From positions 75,120,635 through 75,184,634 of the forward strand of contig OY726569.1 of NCBI GenBank assembly GCA_963383645.1: DNA of 64,000 nt, given 5' to 3'. The position numbers and the translations under genes were made by a program. Shown here in pieces: positions 1 to 12,159 of the stretch (position 1 is its first letter; every line of letters begins with the position of its first letter). Source of the stretch: Muscardinus avellanarius (lineage: Eukaryota; Chordata; Mammalia; Rodentia; Gliridae). The notes under the pieces are model-generated. The model worked only from the letters and a program-made list of their open reading frames with translations, searched no databases and was not told the DNA's origin.

Positions 1-1938
1 AGAAGAGTATACAAATTCCCTAAAAAATAAAAAAATATTGTATATCCAAAGACAATGTAAACAGAGTTAAGAGTTACTAATAGCATGAGATAAAATATTT
101 CCAAATGCTATATCTGAAGGTATATTAATATTCCAACTAGAAATCCTAAAAATTAGCAACAATAAAAGCAAACAATACCATTTAGAGATAGGTAAAAGAC
201 TAACATAAATAATGAATCTCCACAGATAACCAATCTTAGTTGTCTGTTGGATGAAAACCTTGTTTCTCTGGTTCTGGTGTGTGTTACCTATTTCTTCTTT
301 GTAGTTAATCTCTTTTGAGTATTTTCTCTAGCGCTGGTTTTGAAGACATAAATTCCTTCAGTTTCTGCTTGTCATGGAAGCTTCTTATTTTTCCATCTAA
401 TTTGATAGAAAGTTTTGCTGGGTAGGAAATTTTTTGCTGGAAGTGGTTTTCTTTCAGAGTTTGGAATATGTTACTCCAAGCCCTTCTGGCTCTCATGACT
501 TGGTTTGGGAAGTCTGGAGTGATTCTAGTTGGTTTGCCTCTGAATGTCACTTGGCCCTTTGTTTTTGTTGCCTTTAAGATTCTCTGCTTGGCTTCCACAT
601 TGGTCATTTTGACAATTATGTGGCGTGGGGATCCTCTTCTCCGATCCTGTCTAAAGGGAGTTCTATAAGTTTCCTGGATCTGTGTATCAACCTCTTGCTC
701 TATGTTTGGAAAATTTTCTGGTATTACTTCCTTGAAGAGATTGTTGATTCCTTTGGTATCACTTTCTTTTCCCTCCTCTATTCCAATTATTCTTAGGTTA
801 GCTCTCTTAAAATGGGCCCATATTTCTTCAATGTCAGATTCCTGCTGTTGGATATTTTTTTCTAGATTAGAAACTATGCATTCATTTTTGGAATGATCAT
901 CTTCTAAGAGCGAGATTCTGTTCTCCATGTGTTCTAATCGGTTGTTTGTGCTTTGAATTGAGGCCTTTACTTCATTAATTGCATCCTTTATCTCTTTTTG
1001 GCTCTCTCTGGGTTCTTTTCGAAGCACCTCTATTATTTCTACAGTTATTTTCCTGATTTGATCTTCTAGAAATCTCTGACTTTCTGTTTTATCGGGTTCT
1101 GATATTGTGGGGTTGTGGGCATTCATTGCTACAGTAATATTCCTCTTTTCCATGATTTCGGAAGTTTGTGCCTTCTCTGGGTTCTTCCCTTGGGTCACTA
1201 TGACTTCACTTAAGGTGCTCTGGATCTCAAGTCTGTAGTATCTCTGACCCCACTATTCCTTTACTGGGTTGTATCACAGAGTCTCCAACCCAGGGAGTCG
1301 ATAGAGGCTGCTTTAAACTATGGGGGGTGCCAGGTTGCACGTTCTCCTATGGTGTGATATCTCTGCCACCACCCCTCCCCCACTGGGTCAAGTCCCAGGG
1401 AGTACAGTACTGGGATTTCTCCTCTTTGGCCCGCAATTTGACTCACTGTTCTTGAGTACGCAGATGTAGCTGTACTGGATTCGGTGAAATCTCTGCTGCT
1501 GCCGCAGGTGGCAATATGGCGCTGCTGCTATGCCCTCGGCCGTGAGGCTGGCTTATTTCTTCTTGGTTTTGAGTTCCACTCTGAGTCCCTGCAGCGTGTA
1601 CTGAGCTTAGCCACTGGGAACTTTAGATGCTCCCTGCGCTGAGAAATCCCGCCTGACTGTTCCGCAGCGGCTCACCTCGGCTTGCTGTAGCCGTCTGGTG
1701 AACTCACCGCTGCCGCTGGCAGTATGGCGCTGCTGCCGCATCCTTGGGTGTGAGGCCAGTGTATCTCCTCTGTGGCTCTGAGCTCTGTTCTCAGTCCACT
1801 TTCTCTCTGGAGCCTGGTGATTTTTTTGATTCTCTGGTGATGGTGTTTTCTGGCTATGAAAGGCACTGATTTTGTGGTAATGGAGATTGGTTGTTAGCGG
1901 GGCTCTTAAGCCCCGCTTTTCTCGGTCACCATCTTCCC
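1..1938 (-). mobile_element. Composite half-L1 (HAL1-like) element, copy A, 3' part outside window
   Basis: Read on the minus strand, it starts at about 1938 with an L1-type 5' end (GAAGATGGTGACCGAGAAAA), followed by a GC-rich 5'UTR (1199-1938), an ORF1 (1198-305), and then the start of the inverted ORF2-derived segment, which runs off the window at base 1. The order is the same as in the complete copies at 46366 and 53406. It lies in the same orientation as SYNJ2BP, whose first intron probably contains it. The 3' end and any target-site duplication cannot be seen. Confidence 0.88.
305..1198 (-). pseudogene. L1 ORF1 (RNA-binding ORF1p) with frameshifted C-terminus, copy A
   Basis: The open frame gives 297 residues beginning MTQGKNPEKAQ. 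It has a coiled-coil region (about 44-128), an RRM-like core (NLRIIGIEEGKE...HIIVKMTN) and the L1 ORF1 C-terminal domain (ITPDFPNQVMRARRAWSNI). ORF1p is the trimeric RNA chaperone that coats L1 RNA. Compared with copies B and C there is one extra A in the A-run near base 316, which changes the ending to LKRD-stop. The in-frame stop of the intact copies would lie at about 236-238, so the last 25 or so residues are lost. It otherwise reads without stops, so decay is recent. Confidence 0.85.
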
Positions 1939-1940
1939 CC

Positions 1941-2370
1941 TATTTGTATTCCTTTTATTTTCTTCTCATGCCTTATCTCTCTGGTTTGAATTTCAAGTAT
2001 TATGTTGAAAAGGAGTATTTATAGTGGGCACACATGTTTTGTTTCTGATTTTAAAGGGAATTCTTGCAGTTTTTCCCCATTAAGTATGAAGTTAACTCTG
2101 TGTGTGTGTATGATTGAGGTAAGTTCCTCCTATTTCTATTTTCTTCATGTTTTAAGATGAACAAAGTTTGCATTTTGTCAAGCATTTTTTGGGGTCTACT
2201 GAGATGATTATATGACTTTTGTACTTATTTCTATTTGTGTGGTGAATTAAATTTATTGACTTCTATATATTGAACCAGCTTTGCTTCCCTGGAATAAAAC
2301 CATTTGTTCATGGTGTACAGTTTTCTTGATGTTTTCTGAGTATGAATTGCTAGTATTTTATTAAGTTTTT
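1941..2370 (-). mobile_element. Old L1 ORF2 fragment
   Basis: The plus strand reads as antisense L1 ORF2 (reverse-transcriptase region; phrases such as TTTTGTTTCTGATTTTAAAGG and TCTACTGAGATGATTATATG). It is more decayed than the neighbouring L1 and belongs to an older insertion. Copy A adjoins its left edge and a SINE its right edge. Confidence 0.7.
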
Positions 2371-2373
2371 TGA

Positions 2374-2551
2374 GCCAGGCATGGTGGTGTACACTTGTAA
2401 TCCCAGTTCTTGGAGGCTGACACAAGAGGATCGCAGGTTCGTGACAAGTCTCAGCTACTTACTGCAGCCCTCCACAACTTAGTGTGACCCTGTTTCAAAA
2501 AAAAAAAAAAAAAAATAGGACTGGGGGTGTAGCTCAGAGGCAGAATGTTCA
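2374..2551 (+). mobile_element. Dimeric B1-ID SINE, 3' end cut
   Basis: Left half GCCAGGCATGGTGGTGTACA, then an A-run at 2498-2516 and the ID-like half (GGGGGTGTAGCTCAGAGG). It stops abruptly where the L1 ORF2 sequence begins, so the L1 insertion or a deletion removed its tail. Confidence 0.85.
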
Positions 2552-3784
2552 AAACCCTTGTGATTATCTCTCTATAATCACACTGAATGTAAATGGCCTC
2601 AACTCCCCAATAAAAAGACATAAAGTGGCAAAATGGATTAAAAATCAGAATCCATCCATCTGCTGCTTACAAGAAACACACCTTACAAGTAAAGATAGGA
2701 ACAAACTCAAGGTAAAGGGCTGGAGCAAGGTAATCCATGCTAATGAACCTCGAAGGCAAACAGGAGTAGCAATTATGATTATCAGACAAGTTAGATTTCA
2801 AACCCAATCTTATTAGAAGAGACAAAGAAGGTCATATCTTACTGGTAAAAGAAATAATCCAGCAAGCGGAAATAACAATAATCAACATCTATGCCCCAAA
2901 CATAGGGGGCAGCTACTTTCATAAATCAAACTCTTTGTGACAAGAAGTCACACATAAATCCCAATACAATAATACTGGGAGACTTCAACACACCTCTCAC
3001 AACACTAGACCGATCTTCCAGAAAAAGGTCAGTAAAGATGCCTCAGAACTAAAGAACACCATTAATCAAATGGACCTGCTGGACACATATAGAATATTTC
3101 ACCCAACTACAGCAGAGTTTACATTTTTCTCAGCTGCTCACAGAACCTTCTCCAAAATAGATCACATCCTGGAACACAAAATGAACACTAGCAAATTGAA
3201 AAAAGGTTACTTACTTCCCTGTGTCATTTCAGACCATAATGGCATGAAACTAGAAATCAACTATAAGAAGACCCAGAGAAACAACATAAACATGCACAGA
3301 CTGAACACACTTCTGAATGAAGAATGGGTCAAAATCAAGAAATTTCTAGAAACAAATGAAAATAAAGACACAACATATCAAAACCTTTGGGACACTTTGA
3401 AGGCAGTTTTAAGAGGAAAATTTATAGCACTGAGTGCTCACATAAGAAAAACAGAAAATCTTCAAATAAATAACCTAACCACACACCTCAAAGCCCTTGA
3501 AAAGCAAAAACAATTGAACCCCAAAGCCAGTAGAAGACAGGAAATTATTAAAATTAGAGCAGAAATTAACGAAATAGAGAATAAAAAAAAATACAGAAAA
3601 TCAACAGAACCAAAGGCTGGTTTCTTGAAAAAATTAACAAGAGTGATAAACCACAAGCCAACCTAACTAAAAAAAAGAGAGTATCAACCCAAATTATGAA
3701 GATGAGATGAAAAAGTATACATTACTACTGACAGTGTACAAATCCAGAGGATTATCAGAAACTACTTTGAAAAACTATACTCCA

Positions 3785-3997
3785 GCCGGGCGTGGTGGCG
3801 CACGCTTGTAATCCCCGCGCTTGGGAGGCAGAGACAGGAGGATCGCGCAGGTTCGAAGCCAGCCGCGCGCGCTGGCTTAGGAGACCCTGTTTCCAAATAT
3901 AAAAAAAAGTAAAAAGAGGTCTGGGAGTGTAGCCCGGAGGTAAAAGGGCTTCCAGGAACCCCAGTACCACCAAAAAAAAAAAAAAAAGAAAAAAAAA
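3785..3997 (+). mobile_element. Dimeric B1-ID SINE with 16-base target-site duplication
   Basis: GCCGGGCGTGGTGGCGCACG at the start. The right half is the GGCTTCCAGGAACCCCAGT variant, followed by an A-rich tail. It is flanked by GAAAAACTATACTCCA at 3769-3784 and 3998-4013, and splits the L1 ORF2 linker. Confidence 0.95.
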
Positions 3998-5146
3998 GAA
4001 AAACTATACTCCAATAAAATGGAAAATCTGGAGGAAATCGACAACTTCCTAGATAAATACAACCTTCCTAAACTGAGTCAAGAAGATATAGAACACTTAA
4101 ACCAGCCAATAACAATCAAAGAGATTGAAACAGCAATAAAGAGCTTACCATCAAAGAAAAGCCTAGGACCAGATGGCTTTCCAAGTGAATTCTATAAAAC
4201 CTTTATAGAAGAGCTAACCCCAATACTTCTCAAAATATTTCGTGAAATAGAAAAATCCAGGACTCCTAAATACATTCTATGAAGCTAACATCACACTAAT
4301 ACCCAAACCGAATAAAGACAGTTCAAGGAAGGAAAACTACAGGCCTATATCTCTGATGAACTTGGATGGAATTCTATTAAACAAAATACTAGCAACACAC
4401 ATTCAAATCACATAAAGAAAATCATACACCATGACCAGGTAGGGTTCATCCCAGGGATGCAAGGCTGGTTCAACATACGAAAATCAACCCATGTAATTCA
4501 TTATATAAAGAGAATCAAAGACAAAAATCACACGATCATTTCAATAGACACGGAAAAAGCATTTGATAAAATCCAACATCCATATATGATAAAAACACTG
4601 CAGAGAATTGGAATAGAAGGAACATATCTCAACATCATTAAGGCAATCTACAATAAGCCCACCTCCAACATCATATTAAATGGGGAAAAACTTCAAGAAT
4701 TCCCTCTAAAAACAAGAACAAGACAAGGATGTCCATTATCACCACTTCTGCTCAATATAGTACTAGAGACTCTAGCTAGAGCAATAAGGCAAGAAAAGGA
4801 AATCAAAGGAGTACAAATAGGAAAATAACTCAAACTTTTACTATTTGCAGATGACATGATACTATATTTAGAAAACCCAACAGACTCAACCAAAAGGCTT
4901 ATAGAACTGATCAACAAATTCAGCAAAGTGTCTGGATACAAAATCAATCTTAAAAAAGCAGAAGCTTTCCTGTACACCAACCATAAATTCACTGAAAAAG
5001 AAATTCAGAAAACACTTCCACTCGGGATTTCCCACAAAAAAATAAAATACTTAGGAATAAACTTAACCAAGGAGGTAAAAGATCTCTACAAAGAAAATTA
5101 TAAAACATTGAAAAAAGAAATCAAAGAAGATCTTAGAAGATGGAAC

Positions 5147-6576
5147 TCAAGCAGAGAATCTTAAAGGCAACAAAAACAAAGGGCCAAGTGACATTCAGAG
5201 GCAAACCAATTAGAATCACTCCAGACTTCCCAAACCAAGTCATGAGAGCCAGAAGGGCTTGGAGTAACATATTCCAAACTCTGAAAGAAAACAACTTCCA
5301 GCCAAAAATTTCCTATCCAGCAAAACTTTCTATCAAATTAGATGGAGAAATAAGAAGCTTCCATGAAAAACAGAAACTGAAGGAATTTATGTCTTCAAAA
5401 CCAGCGCTAGAGAAAATACTCAAAGAGATTAACTACAAAGAAGAAATAGGTAACACTCACCAGAACCAGAGAAACAAGATTTTCCATCCAACAGACAACT
5501 AAGATTGGTTATCTGTGGAGATTCATTATTTATGTTAGTCTTTTACCTATCTCTAAATTGTATTGTTTGCCTTTATTGTTGTTAATTTTTAGGATTTCTA
5601 GTTAGAATATTAATATACCTTCAGATATAGCATTTGGAAATATTTTATCCAATTCTATTAGTAACTTTTAACTCTGTTTACATTGTCTTTGGATATACAA
5701 TATTTTTTTTTATTTTTTAGGGAGTTTGTATATTCTTCTGTTTCCTGTGCCATTGAAATCATATCCAAGAAATCACTGCCAATTTCAATGTTGTGAGGTT
5801 TTATGACCCAGATTTTCTTCTAAAAGTTTATAGTCTTAAGATTTATATTTAGGTCTTTTATCTATTTTGAGTTAATACTTGTATATGGGATTATGTAAGG
5901 CTCCAATTTTATTCTTTTCCATGTAATTATTATTTTTCAACAATATTTAGTTAAAAGATTATTATTTCCACCACCAAATGTTCGTGGAAACCTTGTCAAA
6001 AATAACTTGACAATATAGGGAAGAATTTAGCTCTAGGCTTGTATTTAACTCCAATGGTTTATATATCTGCCTTTAGAACAGTACTACACTGTTTCAGTTA
6101 TTGTAGCTTTATATGGTTTGAAATCAGAAAATATATATCTGCTAGCTTTGTTCTTTTTCAAGATCGTTTTGGGTATCTAGAATTCATATTCCATATTAGG
6201 ATAGATTTTTTTTCTGAAAAATGAATATATAAATATATGATAGTTTCACCAAAAAAACAGAAAAAAATATGCTCTGGTAAGAAAGAAAGCAAAAAGAAAT
6301 ATTGAAATGTTATCTTTAAATCATCAAAAGCTTGGCATCAGACAAATGAAACTGTTATGTGAGATTATCATTTTTAATTTTGGATAAATTGCTATAATAC
6401 TAGATGTCAACCACTAAGCCAAGCATGGGAAGGAGGGATGGGGAGGGAATGGGGTGGGGATCGGGTGGGGGCTGACTGGGCGATGTGTGCATGTATGTCT
6501 ACAAAAGTTTGTATCCCACTATGATGTATGAATACAGTGCACCAATAAAATAAAAAAAATAAATTTATAAAAAAAA

Positions 6577-6607
<31 letters not shown>
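5147..6607 (+). mobile_element. Composite half-L1 element, copy D, 5'-truncated, with 12-base target-site duplication
   Basis: It starts inside ORF1 (matching codons for about residue 204 onward of copy B), completes ORF1 in frame to the normal stop (5500-5502), continues through the inverted ORF2 segment (about 5632-6235), the spacer and the G-rich L1 3' end (about 6400-6550), and ends in a long A-tail. The perfect duplication AGAAGATGGAAC is at 5135-5146 and 6608-6619, in L1 ORF2 sequence that resumes exactly after it. A 120-codon frame (5140-5502) starts on an ORF2-derived ATG and reads into the ORF1 C-terminal domain; I regard it as a chance fusion. Confidence 0.95.
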
Positions 6608-6611
<4 letters not shown>

Positions 6612-8484
6612 GATGGAACGATCTTCCATGTTCATGGATTGGCAGAATAAATATCATTAAAATGGCCATCCTTCCAAAAGTGATCTAAAGATTCAATGCA
6701 ATGCCCATTAAACTACCAAGATTATTCCTTACAGACATAGAAAAATCAGTCCTTAAATTTATTTGGAATAACAAAAAGCCCAGAATAGCCAAAGTAGTTC
6801 TCAGCAACAAAAACCATGCAGGAAGAATCACAATACCTGACTTTAATCTATACTACAAAGCCATTGTAATAAAAACAGCATGGTACTGGCACAAAAAGAT
6901 ACATAGACCAATGGAGCAGAATAGAAGATCCAGAAACAAGCTCACACACTCTCAGCCAATTTATTTTTGACAAAGGGGCCAAAAACATCAATTGGAATAA
7001 AGATAGCCTGTTCAACATATGCTGTTGGCAAAACTGGTTAACCATATGCAAAAAATTGAAAATTAATCCAACTTTCTCACCCTGCACAAGAGTCAATTCA
7101 AGATGGATCAAAGACTTGGAAATCAAACCAGAGACCTTGAAGCTCCTTGAAGAGGGCATAGATTCAACACTGCAACACAGAGGCACAGATAAACATTTCC
7201 TCAACAAGACCCAAAGGCACAACAACTTCAAAGGTGATTGGGATTGCACGAAACTGAAGAGCTTCTGTTCAGCAAAGGAAACTGCCCCAGGACCCTCAAC
7301 CGAGAGCCAACAGAATGGGAGAAGATTTTTGCCACCTACACCACCGATAAAGGACTAATATCTAGAATACACAAAGAACTCAAGAAACTCAACACTAAAA
7401 AAAAAAAAGCATCCAATAACAAAATGGGCAAGCAAACTAAATAGACACTTCTCAAAAGAAATTCAAATGGCCAATAAATGCATGAAGAAATACTCAACAT
7501 CATTGGTAATCAGAGAGATGCAAATCAAAATTACTCTGAGATTTCACCTAACTCCACCTAGAATGGCCATCATTCAAAACACAAACAACAACAGATGCTG
7601 GCGAGGATGTGGAGAAGTGGAAACTCTAAGACACTGTTGGTGGGATTGCAAATTAGTGCAACCACTTTGGAAAAGAGTACGGAGAATTCTCAGAAGAATG
7701 GGAACAAATCTACCATTTGATCCGGCAATACCACTTCTGGGTATCTACCCAAAAGAAAAGAAACCAAACTACCAAACTAATGCATGTGTATCTATGTTCA
7801 TAGCTGCACAATTCACCATAGCCAAACTATGGAACCAGCCAAGATGTCCATCAACACAGATGAATGGATTATAAAACCGTGGGATATGTACAGAATGGAA
7901 TTTTACTCAGCCATCAAAAAAAAAACTCAATTAAATCATTTTCAGGGAAATGGATGGAACTGGAGGACATTATGCTAAGCGACATTAGTCAGTCACAAAA
8001 AATAAGAAATCAGATGCTTTCCCTAATATGTGAGAGTTAGGGAGAAATGGGTCATATGAGGAACTCTAGATGAAAAAGGAAATCCTATAGAGGAGCAAAC
8101 AAGACAACCTAAATGAGGGGATGGGAGGGGGGAAGAAGGAAATTCTCTAAAACACAAAATATACTTAAACATATTGAAGTCAACCTCTAAGCCAAGCAAG
8201 GGAAAGAGGAATGGGGAGGGAATGGGATGGGAATTGGGTAGGGGTTAAATCAGTGATGTGTACATGTATGTACACACAAGTTTTTTACCCTAATATGATA
8301 TATGAATATAATGCATCAATAAGATTTTTTTAAATTACATAAACTCTACTCCTATATCACTATGTTCCTCCCTTGCTATTTTATCAAAAATTATATCTTT
8401 GCTTGAAAATATAAACTTATAATTGATTATGTGTTTGTATTTTAAGTCCTATATAATAATAAGTAGAGTTACAAACTAATATAC

Positions 8485-8960
8485 TGGAATTAGGAAAAGA
8501 AGATCAAAGTGAATATACAGTTAGTGAAAGGAAGGAAAGTAAAAGTCAGAGATAAGTAAAAGTATAGAGAATAGAAAAACAATAGAATTATTAAAACTAA
8601 AACTTGGTTCTTTAAAAAGATTAATAAAACAGAAACACCTGTATCTACTAAGAAAAACTTTAAAGACTCAAACTGCTAAAATAAAAAGCAAAAGACACTA
8701 TTCTATCAACTCTACACAAAGAAAAGAATTATAGAATGCCATCTGAATATGCACATCAATATAAATTTTACAAAGTTTATAGTAAAAAGTATTCTTACTG
8801 AATGAATAAAAAGCAAAAAGAATCAAATGGAAATAAAACTAAAAAGTAGCTGGGATGGAAAAACAAGATATATCTGAAAAACTGTGTATGACAACCATAA
8901 TGAATGAACAAGGACAGGACTTAACCCCTCATAAAACAAACAACAACAAAACAAAACAAG
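8485..8960 (+). mobile_element. Ancient L1 ORF2 remnant
   Basis: Degenerate A-rich sequence that still reads like the ORF2 endonuclease-RT linker (codons for KLGSLKRLIKQK and following lysine-rich stretches). It is highly decayed, and its right edge is uncertain. Confidence 0.5.
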
Positions 8961-9560
8961 AACACTTAATCAAATAAATGAAATAACTATTTTCAGGCAA
9001 GAGATACAATGGGACCAGGTTATTTGAAAGAAGGGAAATAATGTAGCTATATTATGATCACCCTAACTCTCTTTCAGGACCATGGCCACAGAGAACAGAA
9101 CCCAAACAGAGCATGGCAGTCTCACTGAATTAATAAAATGAGGATCAAAGTTTGAGGAAGGTTAGGTTGCTGAAAGTTGCAGGACAGAGCTCTGGAAAGG
9201 AGGAAATTAAGAAAAAAAGAGCTCCAGATATCTTCATGGGTCTTTACTGACTATTAGGAATATAAATTTTATGTATGTAAATTACAAAGTCAGACAAGCA
9301 ACAACTGAAAAATTGTAAATTGAATAACTCTCAGAGCTTACCCAATGTGGATAGACCAAATTATAACCAATCAGTGACTCACTTGGAAATTCAGTGGAAA
9401 CCCATTTCAATCATATCTCATTTGTAGAGCTAAACTACTCCCTGGATGAATGTTTACTTTAGAACTGCCCTAAAGAAGCTTATAAAATGGGCCTTGAAGA
9501 GGTCAAACTAACCTGCAAGTTATTTACCTGTCAAAACAAGGTTTAGCACTAAAAAGAAAA
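8961..9560 (+). other. No recognisable feature
   Basis: A-rich intronic sequence with no open frame, RNA gene or repeat that I can assign. It may belong to the ancient L1s on either side. Confidence 0.4.
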
Positions 9561-9797
9561 CAGAATGCAGGCGCTCAAAAATGTAACAATCACAACATCT
9601 AGAACCTAATTACCAGCATTCTAAAAAAATATAATCCATATGCAAGAGAAAAACCAGCCAAAAGAAACAGAATAGAATTGATAGAAGATGAACATAGCAG
9701 ACAAGGACATTTAAAAGGTTTTTAAAACTACATGGAAGCAATTAAAGAAAGACAAAAATAATGAAACGTGATTATTTTTAAAAAATAGAACTTGTAA

Positions 9798-10000
9798 GCC
9801 AGCCGTGGTGACGCACGCTTGTAATCCTAGCATTCTGGAGGCTGAGACAGGAGGATCGCAGTTCGCGAACAGCCTCAGCTACTACTTAGTGAGGCCCTGT
9901 GCAACTCAGTGAAACCGTTTTAAAATAAAGTATATTTAAAAAATAGGGTATACCTCGGAGGTAGAATGCCCCTGGGTTCCATCACTGGCACCACAAAAAG

Positions 10001-10032
<32 letters not shown>

Positions 10033-10033
10033 A
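9798..10033 (+). mobile_element. Dimeric B1-ID SINE with (AAAT)n tail
   Basis: Left half from GCCAGCCGTGGTGACGC, right half with GGAGGTAGAATGCCCCTGGG, ending in a tail of about seven AAAT units (10003-10032). The surrounding TAGAATTTGTAGCT/TAGAACTTGTAAG suggests an imperfect target-site duplication. Confidence 0.9.
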
Positions 10034-10401
10034 GAATTTGTAGCTTAGAAAAGTATAATATCTGTAAGAAAAATACATTGGATTTGATAAACAGCAGGTG
10101 ACATACCAGAAAAAAAAAATCAGTAAACTTAAAGACACAGAATCAATCCAAAATGAAGCCTGAGAATGAATCCAAAATGAAGCATAGAAAGTTTGGTAAG
10201 GGGAAATGGGGGAATCAGTAACATAGCATAACAGTAAATAGTTTAATACATGTGTAACTAGGAATTCAGAAAGAGAGGAAAAAGGTAAATTTTAAAAATC
10301 TGAAAAACTGGCTCAAATTTTATGCAAACTAAAAATAAACTAATCCAAGAAACTAAGCAAATGTATATAAGGATAAACACAACAGAAAACAATAGCAAGA
10401 T

Positions 10402-10545
10402 CTGGGCACAGTGGTACACCTGTAATCCCAGTACCTGGGAGGCTCAGACAGGAGGAATGCAGGTTCAACCACTTAGTAAAGGAACGGGGGCTGGGGGTAG
10501 GTTGCCCCTGAGTTCATTCCCCAGTACCCCCCCAAAACAAAATAA
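10402..10545 (+). mobile_element. Dimeric SINE, internally deleted
   Basis: CTGGGCACAGTGGTACACCT left arm; the middle is shortened, and the ID-like arm (GGGCTGGGGGTAGGTTGCCC) follows directly. Inserted in the ancient L1 ORF1. Confidence 0.8.
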
Positions 10546-11559
10546 CCAAAGCAGCAAGATATATCACAATCATATTGCTCAAATCCAAGTAAAAAATAAA
10601 AAGTCATAAAAGCAGCTAAAAAAAAGCAGTACACATGTAGAAAGAAGTAAATATAATAATGACAATAGACCTTAGAAACTATGAAAAATTTAAGTCAATG
10701 TAAGCACATCCTTAAAATGCTGGAAGAAAAATATGTATCTACCCAGAATTCTAAATCCAGTGAAAATGGCTTTTAAAAAATAAACATGTTTTCAGGAAAA
10801 CAGATGCTAAAAGAATCTATCTCCAGCAGACCTATATTAAGATAAATGTTTAAGAAAATCCTTAAATAAAAATATTGGATAGAAACTTGTATTCATATGA
10901 AGGAATGAATATTGTCAAAATTCACAAATACAACTTAAAATAACATGGACAAATGTATAATAAAATGTTATTCATAACCCAAATTAATATAATAAAAATG
11001 GACTTCAAAATAAGGACTATTACAAGGAACAAAAAAGGACATTTCATAATGAAAAACACATTAAGATATTAAATATGAATAAACCAAGTAGCAGCACTTG
11101 AATATCAATGAAGTAAAAATTGAAAGATTTCAACTTCATTCTCAGTAATGGACAGAAAGCACACAGAAAAATCAGTAAATAAACAGACCTGGACAATATG
11201 AAGACCCAACTTGACCTAATCTCTCTTATTATAGAATAACACACCCAACAACTAAATATTCTTTCTTAGTGCACAGGCAATGTTCTCAAACACTGACCAA
11301 ACTATAAGCTAAACCATGAAGTAAATCTCAAATCTTACAAGATAGATATGAATTAGAAATAAGTAAAAATATTTGAAACCACATAACTCATGAGTTAAGG
11401 AGGAAATTATAAGGAAAAAGAAAATACTTTCATTAAATCACAATGACACACATTATTTTAAAATTTGGGGGATGGAGTTAAAGCAGTGTTTAGAAAGAAA
11501 TTTATAGCATAAAGCCTACAATAAAAGGCCTTTAAATGCCTACATTAAAAATAAAATAG

Positions 11560-11716
11560 CCGGGTGTGGTGGTGCACACTTGTAGCCCCCGAGCTTGGGA
11601 GGCTGAGACAGGAGGATCGCACAGGTTCAAAGCCAGCCTCAGCTACTTAGTGAGGCTCTTAGCAACTTAGTAAGACCCTGTTTCCAAATAAAATATAAAA
11701 TAGGTCTGGAGTGTCT
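11560..11716 (+). mobile_element. Dimeric SINE, 3' arm missing
   Basis: GCCGGGTGTGGTGGTGCACA through to GGTCTGGAGTGT, where it is replaced by L1 ORF2 C-terminal sequence, so the ID-like arm has been deleted. Confidence 0.85.
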
Positions 11717-12159
11717 GCTGACAGATGACTGGATAACAAAAATTTGGTATATATACACAATAGAATTTTACTCAGCCATAAAGAACAATAAAATGTCATT
11801 TGCAGAAAAGTGGATGGAACTAGAGATTATGCTACATAGTCACATAAAGTCAAGGGTCAAATGTTTTCTCTCATATGTAGAAGTTAAAAAGAAAATCTGA
11901 AACAAAAGGGACATTAGATAGTGAGAATGACCAGAATAGTGGAAAGGGATAGATGCAGAGAGGTAGGGAGGGTAAAAAGAAGAACTGATGAAATAAACAG
12001 TTCAAATTCTGCCATGTCCATGTGTGAAGGTATCACGACCAATCTAGCTGTGACCTATACAGGGAGAGGTGGGTGGCAAAGTTTTTTTTTTAATCAGAAA
12101 GCTTCCATATAGAAAGTGAAGGAAACGTAAGTGAAAAAGAAAAAATAATTATATCGAGT

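Larger units (their letters stand above)
2552..8000 (+). pseudogene. L1 ORF2 pseudogene (endonuclease-reverse transcriptase)
   Basis: The readable pieces are: endonuclease N-terminus at 2560-2816 (ITLNVNGLNSPIKRHK, QETHLTS); endonuclease C-terminus and linker at 3070-3666 ([15 protein letters not shown]); reverse transcriptase at 4019-4282, 4457-4828 and 4856-5135; C-terminal region at 6701-6970, 7056-7358 and 7467-7978, with the cysteine-rich stretch [20 protein letters not shown] at about 7590-7650. The FADD active-site box is at 4844-4855, just after an in-frame TAA (4826-4828). Several frameshifts and stops, plus two insertions, make it non-functional. It is nevertheless well preserved and still aligns base for base with the L1 at 62437. 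Confidence 0.92.
2552..8331 (+). mobile_element. L1 retrotransposon, 5'-truncated at the start of ORF2, interrupted by a SINE and a composite element
   Basis: It begins within the first codons of ORF2 and runs through endonuclease, reverse transcriptase and C-terminal cysteine region to a 3'UTR with a G-rich tract (about 8120-8250), ending near 8331 in an AATAAGA/T-rich stretch. A SINE (3785-3997) and a composite half-L1 (5147-6607) are inserted in it, both with clean target-site duplications. The 3'UTR end resembles that of the composite elements, so the two families share the tail that L1 reverse transcriptase recognises. Confidence 0.92.
9560..12080 (+). mobile_element. Ancient L1 with ORF1 and ORF2 remnants, carrying three SINE insertions
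   Basis: From about 9640 to 10870 the sequence parallels a mammalian L1 ORF1, including the C-terminal domain at 10720-10850 (CAGAATTCTAAATCCAGTGA, CCAGCAGACCTA). From about 11200 to 11555 it follows the ORF2 endonuclease-linker region (ACCCAACAACTAAATATTC; AAATGCCTACATTAA). After the SINE, 11717-12080 matches the ORF2 C-terminus and 3'UTR start (TTTACTCAGCCATAAAGAAC). Decay is heavy, with no long frame. SINEs at 9798, 10402 and 11560 interrupt it. Confidence 0.7.

Noticed and set aside
468..896. Plus-strand frames of 66 and 64 codons (also minus-strand equivalents at 47421-47849 and 54457-54885)
   Set aside because: They are the antisense of the composite element's ORF1 and recur in every copy only because the ORF1 does.
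4457..5164. L1 ORF2 reverse-transcriptase frames as a functional gene
   Set aside because: An in-frame stop precedes the FADD box and the ORF is split by two insertions and several frameshifts.
5140..5502. 120-codon frame fusing an L1 ORF2 ATG to the ORF1 C-terminal domain
   Set aside because: It arises from the insertion point of copy D; no promoter or conservation supports it as a gene.
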